From assembly GCA_026387485.1 (NCBI GenBank), contig JAPLLQ010000148.1, positions 1 to 16,688 of the forward strand: DNA of 16,688 nt, given 5' to 3'. A program made the position numbers and the translations under genes. The stretch is from Candidatus Omnitrophota bacterium (GTDB lineage Bacteria > Omnitrophota > Gorgyraeia > Gygaellales > Profunditerraquicolaceae). Below, one piece after another: positions 8,259 to 14,389 of the stretch. Below the pieces are notes generated by a model. The model searched no databases and was not told the DNA's origin. It saw only the letters and a program-made list of their open reading frames with translations. Position 1 is the first letter of the stretch. Every line of letters begins with the position of its first letter.

Positions 8259-8684
8259 TTATTTTCCTTTCAATACCTGCCAACCCAGCAATATCGCACC
8301 GATAGTAATCGCGCTATCCGCGAGATTAAAAACCGGCCAGATGCGAAAATCCAGAAAATCTATGACATAACCGAAAAATACCCGGTCGATAAGATTCCCT
8401 AACGCGCCGGCCAGTATTAAACTTAAAGCGAAAGTATAGGATTTATTCTGCTTGTTTCTTTTAATCCCCGCATAAATTAAAACAATAGCAACCAAGGAGG
8501 TGAGGATAAAAAAATAAATCTGGTTTCTGAATATCCCGAAAGCTGCACCCCGATTATGTACCAAGGTTAGGCTGAATATTCTTTCAATGACCGTAAAAGA
8601 CTCTCCAACCTTGAAACTTTTGGAGATAATAAATTTAGTTAGTTGATCTAAAGATAGGATTCCTATTAATACGGCGAGGACCAT
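8259..8684 (-). CDS. lspA: Signal peptidase II (lipoprotein signal peptidase)
   Basis: LspA removes the signal peptide of diacylglyceryl-prolipoproteins in the inner membrane, acting after Lgt. It is a four-helix aspartyl protease. Motifs are DQLTKF in helix 1, HNRGAAFGIF, GNLIDR, YVIDF and FNLADSA. The catalytic pair is the Asp in VIDF (residue 109 from this ATG) and in NLADS (residue 123). Start choice matters. The frame stays open to a GTG at 8732, which would give 157 residues and an arginine-rich start overlapping dksA by 35 bases. I chose the ATG at 8684 (141 residues) because LspA normally begins right at the first helix, and the arginines come from the AAGAAGGAGAAGG of the dksA tail, which would itself supply a ribosome site. 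A TTG at 8690 is also possible. Confidence 0.93.
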   Translation of the reverse strand: MVLAVLIGILSLDQLTKFIISKSFKVGESFTVIERIFSLTLVHNRGAAFGIFRNQIYFFILTSLVAIVLIYAGIKRNKQNKSYTFALSLILAGALGNLIDRVFFGYVIDFLDFRIWPVFNLADSAITIGAILLGWQVLKGK

Positions 8685-8697
8685 CGGCAAGAAATAA

Positions 8698-9081
8698 TTA
8701 CCCCTTCTCCTTCTTCTCCTGACACTTGACACAGAGGCGGGCCTGAGGCACTGCTTTAAGCCGAGTCTTGGTGATCAGGCTTTTACAATCTTCGCATATA
8801 CCGAAAGTACCATCTTCTATTCTTTTTAAGGCATCATCTAATTCATAGAGCGATTTTCTGTCGTTAGATGCCAACCCTAAGGAAAATTCGCGGTCATAAT
8901 TATCCGTTGCTACATCTGCCATATGATAGGTGTAGCCGGAGATATCGCCTGAGGCTTCCTTCTGAGATTTCTTCAGCGTATCATCCGATATATGCTTTAT
9001 CTCGTCATTTACCTCTTCTTTTCTCTTTAAGATTATCTTCTTAAATTCGATTAATTCCTTCTTGATAAATTTTTTTCTCAT
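8698..9081 (-). CDS. DksA/TraR-family zinc-finger transcription factor
   Basis: Proteins of this family bind in the secondary channel of RNA polymerase and often work with ppGpp. The sequence has a basic, helical N-terminal half forming the coiled coil, a turn with HMADVATDNYDREF, a second helix with LYELDDALKRIEDGTFG, and a C4 zinc finger of the form C-x2-C-x17-C-x2-C (CEDC ... CVKC) near the C-terminus. That is the classic DksA/TraR finger. I chose the ATG at 9081 (127 residues); a GTG at 9102 would add seven residues but overlaps the ribosome site. The gene lies between ileS and lspA. Its exact regulon, and whether it is a true DksA or a stress-type paralogue, cannot be told from the sequence. 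Confidence 0.9.
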   Translation of the reverse strand: MRKKFIKKELIEFKKIILKRKEEVNDEIKHISDDTLKKSQKEASGDISGYTYHMADVATDNYDREFSLGLASNDRKSLYELDDALKRIEDGTFGICEDCKSLITKTRLKAVPQARLCVKCQEKKEKG

Positions 9082-9089
9082 CCTTCGAT

Positions 9090-9095
9090 TCCTTT
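9090..9095 (-). promoter_or_regulatory. Ribosome binding site that fixes the dksA-like start
   Basis: AAAGGA on the minus strand lies eight bases before the ATG at 9081. The alternative GTG start at 9102 would place this site inside the coding region and has no comparable site of its own, so the shorter protein is preferred. Confidence 0.55.
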
Positions 9096-9126
9096 CAATC
9101 ACTCAAGGATAGACCCTCAAGCGTAG

Positions 9127-9171
9127 TCGACACTTCGACTCTGCTCAGTGTCGATGGTGAGCGCAGCCGAA
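9127..9171. repeat. Intergenic palindromic element with two mutually exclusive stems
   Basis: The 107-base gap between ileS and the dksA-like gene contains TCGACACT (9127-9134) and its perfect complement AGTGTCGA (9147-9154), 12 bases apart. Overlapping it, the 14 bases at 9134-9147 match the complement of 9158-9171 at 11 of 14 positions. The two stems share bases and cannot form together. No T-run follows on the minus strand, so it is not a normal intrinsic terminator. It looks like a dispersed palindromic repeat of the TTCGACTC...GAGTCGAA type, but I could not check for other copies. CTCAAG also occurs twice just beside it (9102-9107 and 9116-9121). Confidence 0.6.
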
Positions 9172-9188
9172 TCATCAAATAGGTCAAT

Positions 9189-11966
9189 TTATTTCTCCTT
9201 TTCCTTTAGAGCTTCCTCGCACCTTTTACAGATCAAAGGATGCCTTGCGGATTTACCGGTTGAATCGCTATAATTCCAGCAGCGTACGCATTTTAGACCA
9301 GAAGCTTTACTGATCTCAATGGCAACTCCGCTCAAGACCTTACTGGTTAAACTCTCTTTCCCGACTTCCCTGTTTTCAATATTAACCTGAGAAACCTTAA
9401 ATATCTCCGCAAAGTTCTCTTTTAGGCTGTTTAAGAAGTTATAACGATTTTGCTCTTTTGTCAATAGATTTATTTGCGCGTCAAATGAACTTCCGATCTC
9501 TCCACCTGAGCGCCTCTCTTCCAAGGCTTTAGCTACCTCAGGGATTAATTCCATTACCCCATCAAGCTCGGAAGCACCGGAGCTCTTTGACTGCTTGGGC
9601 CACCCTAAGAGATGCACGCTGGTAATCCCGGCATCGGCTTTCTCCTTAGGCATAATCTGCCAGATCTCATCAGCAGTAAAAACAAAGATCGGCGCAATCA
9701 TTCTCACTAAAACGTTGAGTGCTTCATAAATCGCAGTCTGGGCTGCCCGGCGCTGGAGAGAATCGGATGCATAAGTATATAATCTCCCCTTCACCATATC
9801 TAAATAATACATAGATAAATCTTCATTGCAGAAATCATAGATAGACTTGTAGGCTTTATGGAATTCAAAATTTTCATAGCTAGAAGTAACCTCGCCTAAA
9901 ACTTTACCTAGCCTGCTCAATATCCATTTATCAAGCTTCTTTAAATCGGTGTAGCTAACCTTATCCTTATCCGGGTTAAAATCATAAAGGTTGCTTAAAA
10001 TAAAACGGGTTGTATTCCTCACCTTCCGGTAGGCCTCAGATAGCCGCGAAAGTATCTCCTTAGAGATACGGATATCCTCGTTATAATCGCTGGAGGCGAC
10101 CCATAATCTTAAAATATCCGCGCCATAATCTTTGATAATATCAAAGGGTGAAATTACATTCCCCTGCGACTTGGACATCTTCCTGCCTTCGCCGTCAACT
10201 ACGAACCCATGGGTGAGGACATTCTCAAATGGCGGCTTATTATCTATACATACGCCAGGTATTAATGAAGACTGAAACCAACCCCGGTGTTGATGCGAAC
10301 CTTCCAGATATAAAGAAGCGGGGAATTTAAGTTCTTTTCTCTTCTTTAATACTGCTTGAGAGCTTATCCCGGAATCAAACCAGACATCCAATATGTCCGT
10401 ACCCCTGGCTAGATCAGTAGATTTACAATGTGGGCATTGAAAATTTTTAGGCAGGAAATCTTTTAATTCCCGGATAAACCAGGAGCCTGTTCCTTCTTTT
10501 TTGACAATAGCGATAAAATTATTGATCACTTCGGGAGATAAGGATTCTTCATGGCAACTATTGCAAACTACCGCCGGAATAGGAACGCCCCAATATCTCT
10601 GCCGGGAAAGGCACCAATCCGGCCTTAAGCTGACCATAGCCGAAATTCTCTCCTCTCCTGAAGCAGGGATCCACTTTACATCTTTTTTAATAACCTCAAG
10701 CAGCTTTTTCCTTAAATCCTTATGCTCAAGGCTCAGAAACCACTGCTTAGTCGCCCGGAAAATAATCGGAGTCTTACAGCGCCAGCAATGCGGATAGGAA
10801 TGTTGAATCTGGGAGTTAAAAAGCAGCGCCCCTAAACTATCTAGTTTCTCCAGTATTAATCCATTGGCCTTTAGACAATTTAAGCCTTTAAATTCTTGCG
10901 TAGAGGAATTAAAATTACCCTTAGCGTCAACCGGCATAATAATATCCAATTTATATTTTACACCGGTAAGATAATCTTCATTACCATGGCCAGGAGCAGT
11001 ATGCACTAAGCCAGTACCTTCTTCCCCGGAAACATAATCTGCCAGAACCACTCGGCCATTCCTTATTCCAAAAGGATAGTTATATATCAATCCCTCTAAA
11101 TCCTTTCCTTTAATTTCCCTTTCTACCTCATAATTATCTATCCCCATCTGGGAAAGAACATTATCTAATAAATTTCTGGCTATAATCAGATTACCTTTAT
11201 CGGTTTTAACATAGCAATAAATAAAATCCGGATGCACTGCTACTGCCACATTAGCCAGCAGCGTCCAGGGAGTAGTAGTCCAGATGACCAGGTGCCCATT
11301 AACAAAATCTTTATTTTCTTCTAACTTAAACTTAACATATATTGAAGGAGAGGTATGGTTGTCATATTCTACCTCTGCCTCGGCTAAAGCAGTCTCGCAT
11401 TTAAAACACCAGTTAACCGGTTTAAGCCCACGATAGATATAGCCTGCCTTGACCAATTCATTAAAAGCAATAAGTATGCTCTCCTCGTAATCCGAAGCCA
11501 AAGTTAAATAAGGATTCTCCCAGTCTGCGAATACTCCCAGCCGGATAAACTGCTCTTTTTGTTTAGCAACATAATTTAAAGCATAATCATAGGCTTGCTT
11601 ACGAAAATCTACCTGCGAAATTTGGGATTTATTAATCTTTAGTTCCTTAAAAAGCTGGTGCTCGATAGGTAGGCCATGACAATCCCATCCCGGAACATAG
11701 GGCGAATCAAACCCGCGCATCGTCTTATATTTTACGATGATATCCTTTAAAGTTTTATTTAAGGCATGACCGATATGAATATCCCCGTTAGCATAGGGCG
11801 GGCCGTCATGGAGGATATATTTAGGCTTACCTTGTGACTTACTGCGGATTAGGCAGTAAGTATCCTTTACCTGCCAAGCCTTCAAGAAATCCGGTTCGCG
11901 CTTGGGCAGATCTGCCTTCATGGGAAATGCTGTTTTAGGTAAATTAAGAGTAGTTTTGTAGTCCAT
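9189..11966 (-). CDS. ileS: Isoleucyl-tRNA synthetase
   Basis: IleRS charges tRNA-Ile in the cytoplasm and edits misacylated valine. The 925-residue protein has the class I motifs HIGH (64-67, in PPYANGDIHIGH) and KMSKS (595-599), the editing-domain landmarks TTTPWT (229-234) and VHTAPGHG (320-327), the DCHGLP segment (94-99), and a C-terminal zinc-binding domain with CVRC (893-896) and CKRC (913-916). An internal CxxC pair (467-470 and 510-513) is also present. Length and the C-terminal zinc finger match the common bacterial type. GGAG lies seven bases before the ATG. A perfect hairpin ends just upstream of that site. The neighbouring lspA-lgt-rluD genes commonly accompany ileS in bacteria. 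Confidence 0.98.
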   Translation of the reverse strand: MDYKTTLNLPKTAFPMKADLPKREPDFLKAWQVKDTYCLIRSKSQGKPKYILHDGPPYANGDIHIGHALNKTLKDIIVKYKTMRGFDSPYVPGWDCHGLPIEHQLFKELKINKSQISQVDFRKQAYDYALNYVAKQKEQFIRLGVFADWENPYLTLASDYEESILIAFNELVKAGYIYRGLKPVNWCFKCETALAEAEVEYDNHTSPSIYVKFKLEENKDFVNGHLVIWTTTPWTLLANVAVAVHPDFIYCYVKTDKGNLIIARNLLDNVLSQMGIDNYEVEREIKGKDLEGLIYNYPFGIRNGRVVLADYVSGEEGTGLVHTAPGHGNEDYLTGVKYKLDIIMPVDAKGNFNSSTQEFKGLNCLKANGLILEKLDSLGALLFNSQIQHSYPHCWRCKTPIIFRATKQWFLSLEHKDLRKKLLEVIKKDVKWIPASGEERISAMVSLRPDWCLSRQRYWGVPIPAVVCNSCHEESLSPEVINNFIAIVKKEGTGSWFIRELKDFLPKNFQCPHCKSTDLARGTDILDVWFDSGISSQAVLKKRKELKFPASLYLEGSHQHRGWFQSSLIPGVCIDNKPPFENVLTHGFVVDGEGRKMSKSQGNVISPFDIIKDYGADILRLWVASSDYNEDIRISKEILSRLSEAYRKVRNTTRFILSNLYDFNPDKDKVSYTDLKKLDKWILSRLGKVLGEVTSSYENFEFHKAYKSIYDFCNEDLSMYYLDMVKGRLYTYASDSLQRRAAQTAIYEALNVLVRMIAPIFVFTADEIWQIMPKEKADAGITSVHLLGWPKQSKSSGASELDGVMELIPEVAKALEERRSGGEIGSSFDAQINLLTKEQNRYNFLNSLKENFAEIFKVSQVNIENREVGKESLTSKVLSGVAIEISKASGLKCVRCWNYSDSTGKSARHPLICKRCEEALKEKEK

Positions 11967-11979
11967 AATTTTGCTCCGT

Positions 11980-12009
11980 GCTACAGGTTTTAAGCATAAA
12001 ACCTGTAGC
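11980..12009. repeat. Perfect 12-bp inverted repeat just upstream of the ileS ribosome site
   Basis: GCTACAGGTTTT (11980-11991) and AAAACCTGTAGC (11998-12009) are perfect complements around a six-base loop. It fills half of the 56-base gap between mtnP and ileS. On the minus strand the stem ends two bases before the GGAG of ileS. There is no following T-run, so a terminator role is unlikely. Alongside it (12004-12017), TGTAGCT TGCAGCA forms two imperfect heptamer copies. It may be a repeat remnant or may affect ileS translation; the sequence alone does not decide. Confidence 0.65.
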
Positions 12010-12022
12010 TTGCAGCATAAAG

Positions 12023-12883
12023 TTATTTGATGTATTTACCTATAATAATTCCCAAATCTTTTTTGACTTTAGGAGAGATAAGTTTCCTATCGGTAACAAT
12101 CGCAAATTTTAAAGCCTCTTTACAACTACAGGTACGCTCTTCATCTATATTCTTTATTGTCTCCACAAGGATATTTTTGGCTTTATCGATGTTATTCTTT
12201 AAGTTTGAAATAACCATATCTATTGTAACCGATGCATGATGAGGGTGCCAACAGTCATAGTCGGTAACTGAAGCCAGGGTAGAATAACAGATCTCTGCTT
12301 CCCGGGCTAATTTTGCTTCGACAAAATTAGTCATCCCTATTACATCCATCCCCCAGCTGCGATAAAGGTTTGATTCGGCTAAGGTCGAAAATGCTGGGCC
12401 TTCCATATTGATATATGTCCCGCGATTATGCACTCTTAAGCCTAATTTTTTAGCGGCATTATATAAATCCGCGGCTAACTCTGCGCAGACAGGATGGGCA
12501 AATTCGATATGCGCAACTATACCTTTTCCAAAAAAAGTAGTATCCCGGGCATAATTAGTCCTATCTACAAACTGATCAACAATAACAAAATCCATCGGCC
12601 TAAACTCTTCCTTAAGGCTGCCGCAGGCAGCCACTGAAATAATTCTCTCTACGCCCAACTTTTTCATACCATAAATATTAGCTATATAATTTATATGGCT
12701 AGGAGGTATAAGATGGCCCAAACCATGCCTAGGTACAAAGACAACTTCTTTACCCTCCAGGATACCGGTAACAAACTGACCGGAAGGCTTGCCAAAAGGC
12801 GTATTCATAGAGATCTTTTTTGCCTTCTTTAAGCCTTCAATATGATATAATCCGCTTCCTCCGATAATGCCTATTCTCGACAT
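12023..12883 (-). CDS. mtnP: S-methyl-5'-thioadenosine phosphorylase
   Basis: MtnP splits methylthioadenosine, a by-product of polyamine synthesis, into adenine and methylthioribose-1-phosphate for methionine salvage. The 286-residue protein begins MSRIGIIGGSGLY, with the phosphate-binding GGSG (8-11) and PRHG (51-54). It carries the family signature GTYINMEGPAFSTLAES (155-171) and the TDYDCW segment (207-212), whose two aspartates (208 and 210) favour adenine and separate MTA phosphorylase from guanine-preferring PNP. A C-terminal CSC (252-254) resembles the CxC reported in thermophilic archaeal MTA phosphorylases. It begins one base after the proC stop (TAA-A-ATG), with GAAGGG as ribosome site inside the end of proC. 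No other methionine-salvage gene is in the window. Confidence 0.95.
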   Translation of the reverse strand: MSRIGIIGGSGLYHIEGLKKAKKISMNTPFGKPSGQFVTGILEGKEVVFVPRHGLGHLIPPSHINYIANIYGMKKLGVERIISVAACGSLKEEFRPMDFVIVDQFVDRTNYARDTTFFGKGIVAHIEFAHPVCAELAADLYNAAKKLGLRVHNRGTYINMEGPAFSTLAESNLYRSWGMDVIGMTNFVEAKLAREAEICYSTLASVTDYDCWHPHHASVTIDMVISNLKNNIDKAKNILVETIKNIDEERTCSCKEALKFAIVTDRKLISPKVKKDLGIIIGKYIK

Positions 12884-12884
12884 T

Positions 12885-13592
12885 TTAATCCCTTCTAGCT
12901 AATGCTTCAGCCCTTTTTAATGCTGCTTGTGCTGCTTCTTCCCATGAGCCGCCCTTACGTATGACTTCTAAGCCTGCTTCGGTTGTCCCTCCCTTAGAGG
13001 CTTCCTGTTTCTTCAGCTCCCCCGGAGGTAATTTTGTTTTCATATTTTGTGGATCAAGGCCGCTATTTTCTATAAAATTAAATATATACCCGGGCCCGCT
13101 GGCTGATATTGCGGTAGCGGCATTCATCATGCTCTCATCTATTTGGCGGGTTATCCCCAAATAATAAAAAATCTCTTGAGTAAATAATAGATCGTCGCTA
13201 GTAGCGAATTTACCTTTGCATAAACAACTTACTGATTCAGCTATCTTGGCTGCGATATTCGGCATCACCCTGATTACCCGGACATCTCCTAAAATATTCT
13301 CAATGTGCCTGGTGCTTATACCGGCAGCAATAGAAATCACTAGCTTTCCCCCTGCTTGCTTCCTGATTTCTTTTAATAGATGATCTAAATCCTGAGGTTT
13401 AATTGCTAAAATTATAGTTTCAGACTTATCTACTAAATCCAGGGCATTCTTAGCAGTATTAGTTTTTAAAGAGTTGGAGCGCTCTTTATCCTTATCGAAA
13501 ACCCAAACCTCATACTCATTAATCTGTTGGCTTAATTTTCCAGCGATAACTGAGCCCATATTACCGCACCCGATTACGCCTATTTTATTCAT
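12885..13592 (-). CDS. proC: Pyrroline-5-carboxylate reductase, shortened in the dimerisation domain
   Basis: ProC reduces pyrroline-5-carboxylate to proline with NAD(P)H in the cytoplasm. The Rossmann domain is intact: IGVIGCGNMG (4-13), AIKPQ (63-67), SIAAGIS (87-93), RVMPNIAA (108-115). The C-terminal domain begins normally with SASGPGYIFNFIE (163-175) and ends normally with SKGGTTEAGLEVI (199-211). Between them are only 25 residues where about 48 are usual, so the total is 235 rather than about 260-270. The missing part normally forms helices at the dimer interface and active site. The frame stays open, so this is an in-frame loss or a divergent form. AGGA lies shortly before the ATG. Whether it still makes proline is uncertain. 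Confidence 0.85.
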   Translation of the reverse strand: MNKIGVIGCGNMGSVIAGKLSQQINEYEVWVFDKDKERSNSLKTNTAKNALDLVDKSETIILAIKPQDLDHLLKEIRKQAGGKLVISIAAGISTRHIENILGDVRVIRVMPNIAAKIAESVSCLCKGKFATSDDLLFTQEIFYYLGITRQIDESMMNAATAISASGPGYIFNFIENSGLDPQNMKTKLPPGELKKQEASKGGTTEAGLEVIRKGGSWEEAAQAALKRAEALARRD

Positions 13593-13620
13593 ATAATCCT
13601 CATCTTTAATCTATGGCTTC

Positions 13621-13683
13621 TCCCGCTTCCCCGAGTAAACTTACGAAGCGGGATCCCGCCTGCTATTAAAATTACTGGCGGGA
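13621..13683. repeat. Twin-hairpin element at the yggS-proC junction
   Basis: Four copies of TCCCGC, alternating in orientation, lie within 63 bases. On the minus strand they form two adjacent hairpins: TCCCGCC/GGCGGGA (13683-13677 with 13660-13654, 16-base loop) and TCCCGCTTC/GAAGCGGGA (13653-13645 with 13629-13621, 15-base loop). Both stems are perfect. The centre is the palindrome GCGGGATCCCGC (13648-13659). The first hairpin contains the last codons and stop of yggS. No T-run follows, so it is not a standard terminator. The arrangement resembles paired REP/BIME-type elements, which can stabilise or separate transcripts. Confidence 0.65.
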
Positions 13684-14349
13684 AAAGATCCCCCTCCCTA
13701 TTCTAACCATATCTGCACCCTCTTCAACAGCGACCTGGAAATCATCGGTCATGCCCATTGATAAAACTAGTGGCTGATTTATTTTATCCCGCAACTCCCG
13801 TAGCATCCGGAAATAAGGCCTGGCTTGCTCAGGATTATCTACCAGCGCAGCGATAGTCATTAATCCTTTTACCCTGACATTCCTTAACTGCAAAATCTCC
13901 TGTAAAATTCCCGTAATCTTATCCGGATTTAAGCCATATTTAGCCTCTTCAGGGGAAGTCTTTACTTCAATCAATACATCCTGAACCTTATTTATCTTTG
14001 CTGCTGCTTTATTAATTTCAACTGCCAATCGTAGACTGTCAACGGAATGAATCAGATCAAATATTTTAACCGCTTCTTTTACTTTATTGGTCTGTAGGTG
14101 CCCGATCATATGCCATTTTATATTTCGTAACCCGTAATCCGTAACTCGTAACTCGTAATATTTCTTGAGGGCTTCCTGAACCTTATTTTCACCGATATCA
14201 GTGACCCCACAGGTAATTGCTTCTTTTATCTCTTCAACACTTCTATTTTTGCTCACCGCAATGATGGTTACTGCGGCATGAATCCGCCCAACCTCAAGAC
14301 ATGCCTTTTTAACCCGCTCTCTGGCCTTAGCAATATTATCCTTGATCAT
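13672..14349 (-). CDS. yggS: YggS/PROSC-family pyridoxal-phosphate homeostasis protein
   Basis: This family binds pyridoxal 5'-phosphate and helps balance free PLP and amino-acid pools. It is a cytoplasmic single-domain TIM-barrel protein. The 225 residues include TIIAVSKNRSVEEI with PLP lysine Lys34, GENKVQEAL (53-61), WHMIGHLQTNKV (79-90), the VLIEVKTSPEEAKYGL strand-loop, and LSMGMTDDFQVAVEEGADMVRIGRGIF near the C-terminus. Residues 65-76 (YELRVTDYGLR) are encoded by a heptamer repeat array inserted in a surface loop, and the last codons lie within another repeat. yggS often lies just after ftsZ and before proC; here it directly follows ftsA. A strong promoter ends only 11 bases before the ATG, and no ribosome site is visible. 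Confidence 0.95.
   Translation of the reverse strand: MIKDNIAKARERVKKACLEVGRIHAAVTIIAVSKNRSVEEIKEAITCGVTDIGENKVQEALKKYYELRVTDYGLRNIKWHMIGHLQTNKVKEAVKIFDLIHSVDSLRLAVEINKAAAKINKVQDVLIEVKTSPEEAKYGLNPDKITGILQEILQLRNVRVKGLMTIAALVDNPEQARPYFRMLRELRDKINQPLVLSMGMTDDFQVAVEEGADMVRIGRGIFSRQ
14124..14158. repeat. Five-copy heptamer array YYCGTAA inside yggS
   Basis: Five consecutive 7-base units fit YYCGTAA on the plus strand; their first two bases are TT, CC, TC, CT and CT. Because 7 is not a multiple of 3, successive units are read in rotating frames on the coding (minus) strand, giving a seven-residue protein period visible as YELR...YGLR. The array is flanked on both sides by ATATTTC (14120-14126 and 14158-14164). 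The frame is kept and the protein is otherwise normal. Heptamer tandem repeats (STRR) are known in cyanobacterial genomes; any relation to those is unknown. Confidence 0.8.
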
Positions 14350-14360
14350 TTGAATAAAAT

Positions 14361-14388
14361 ATTATACACCAGAAACAGGCAGGGTCAA
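14361..14388 (-). promoter_or_regulatory. Putative sigma70-type promoter for yggS
   Basis: On the minus strand, TTGACC (14388-14383) and a perfect TATAAT (14366-14361) are 16 bases apart. It fits the 40-base gap between ftsA and yggS. The -10 box ends only 11 bases before the yggS ATG, so the expected start gives a leader of about five bases and a near-leaderless mRNA. No Shine-Dalgarno is present, which agrees with that reading. Confidence 0.65.
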
Positions 14389-14389
14389 A

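Noticed and set aside
8685..8732. Longer LspA starting at GTG 8732 with an arginine-rich N-terminus
   Set aside because: The arginines come from the dksA tail read in another frame, the family starts at the first helix, and the same purine-rich stretch serves better as ribosome site.
9082..9102. Longer DksA-like protein starting at GTG 9102
   Set aside because: It would bury a well-spaced AAAGGA site that leads to the ATG at 9081 and has no site of its own.
11967..12022. T-box riboswitch or intrinsic terminator upstream of ileS
   Set aside because: The gap is only 56 bases, lacks T-box conserved sequences, and the hairpin has no T-run after it.
14120..14164. Heptamer array as a clean insertion with a 7-base target duplication
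   Set aside because: The distance between the ATATTTC flanks is 38 bases, not a multiple of three, so simple insertion into an intact gene would break the frame. The flank match may be chance.
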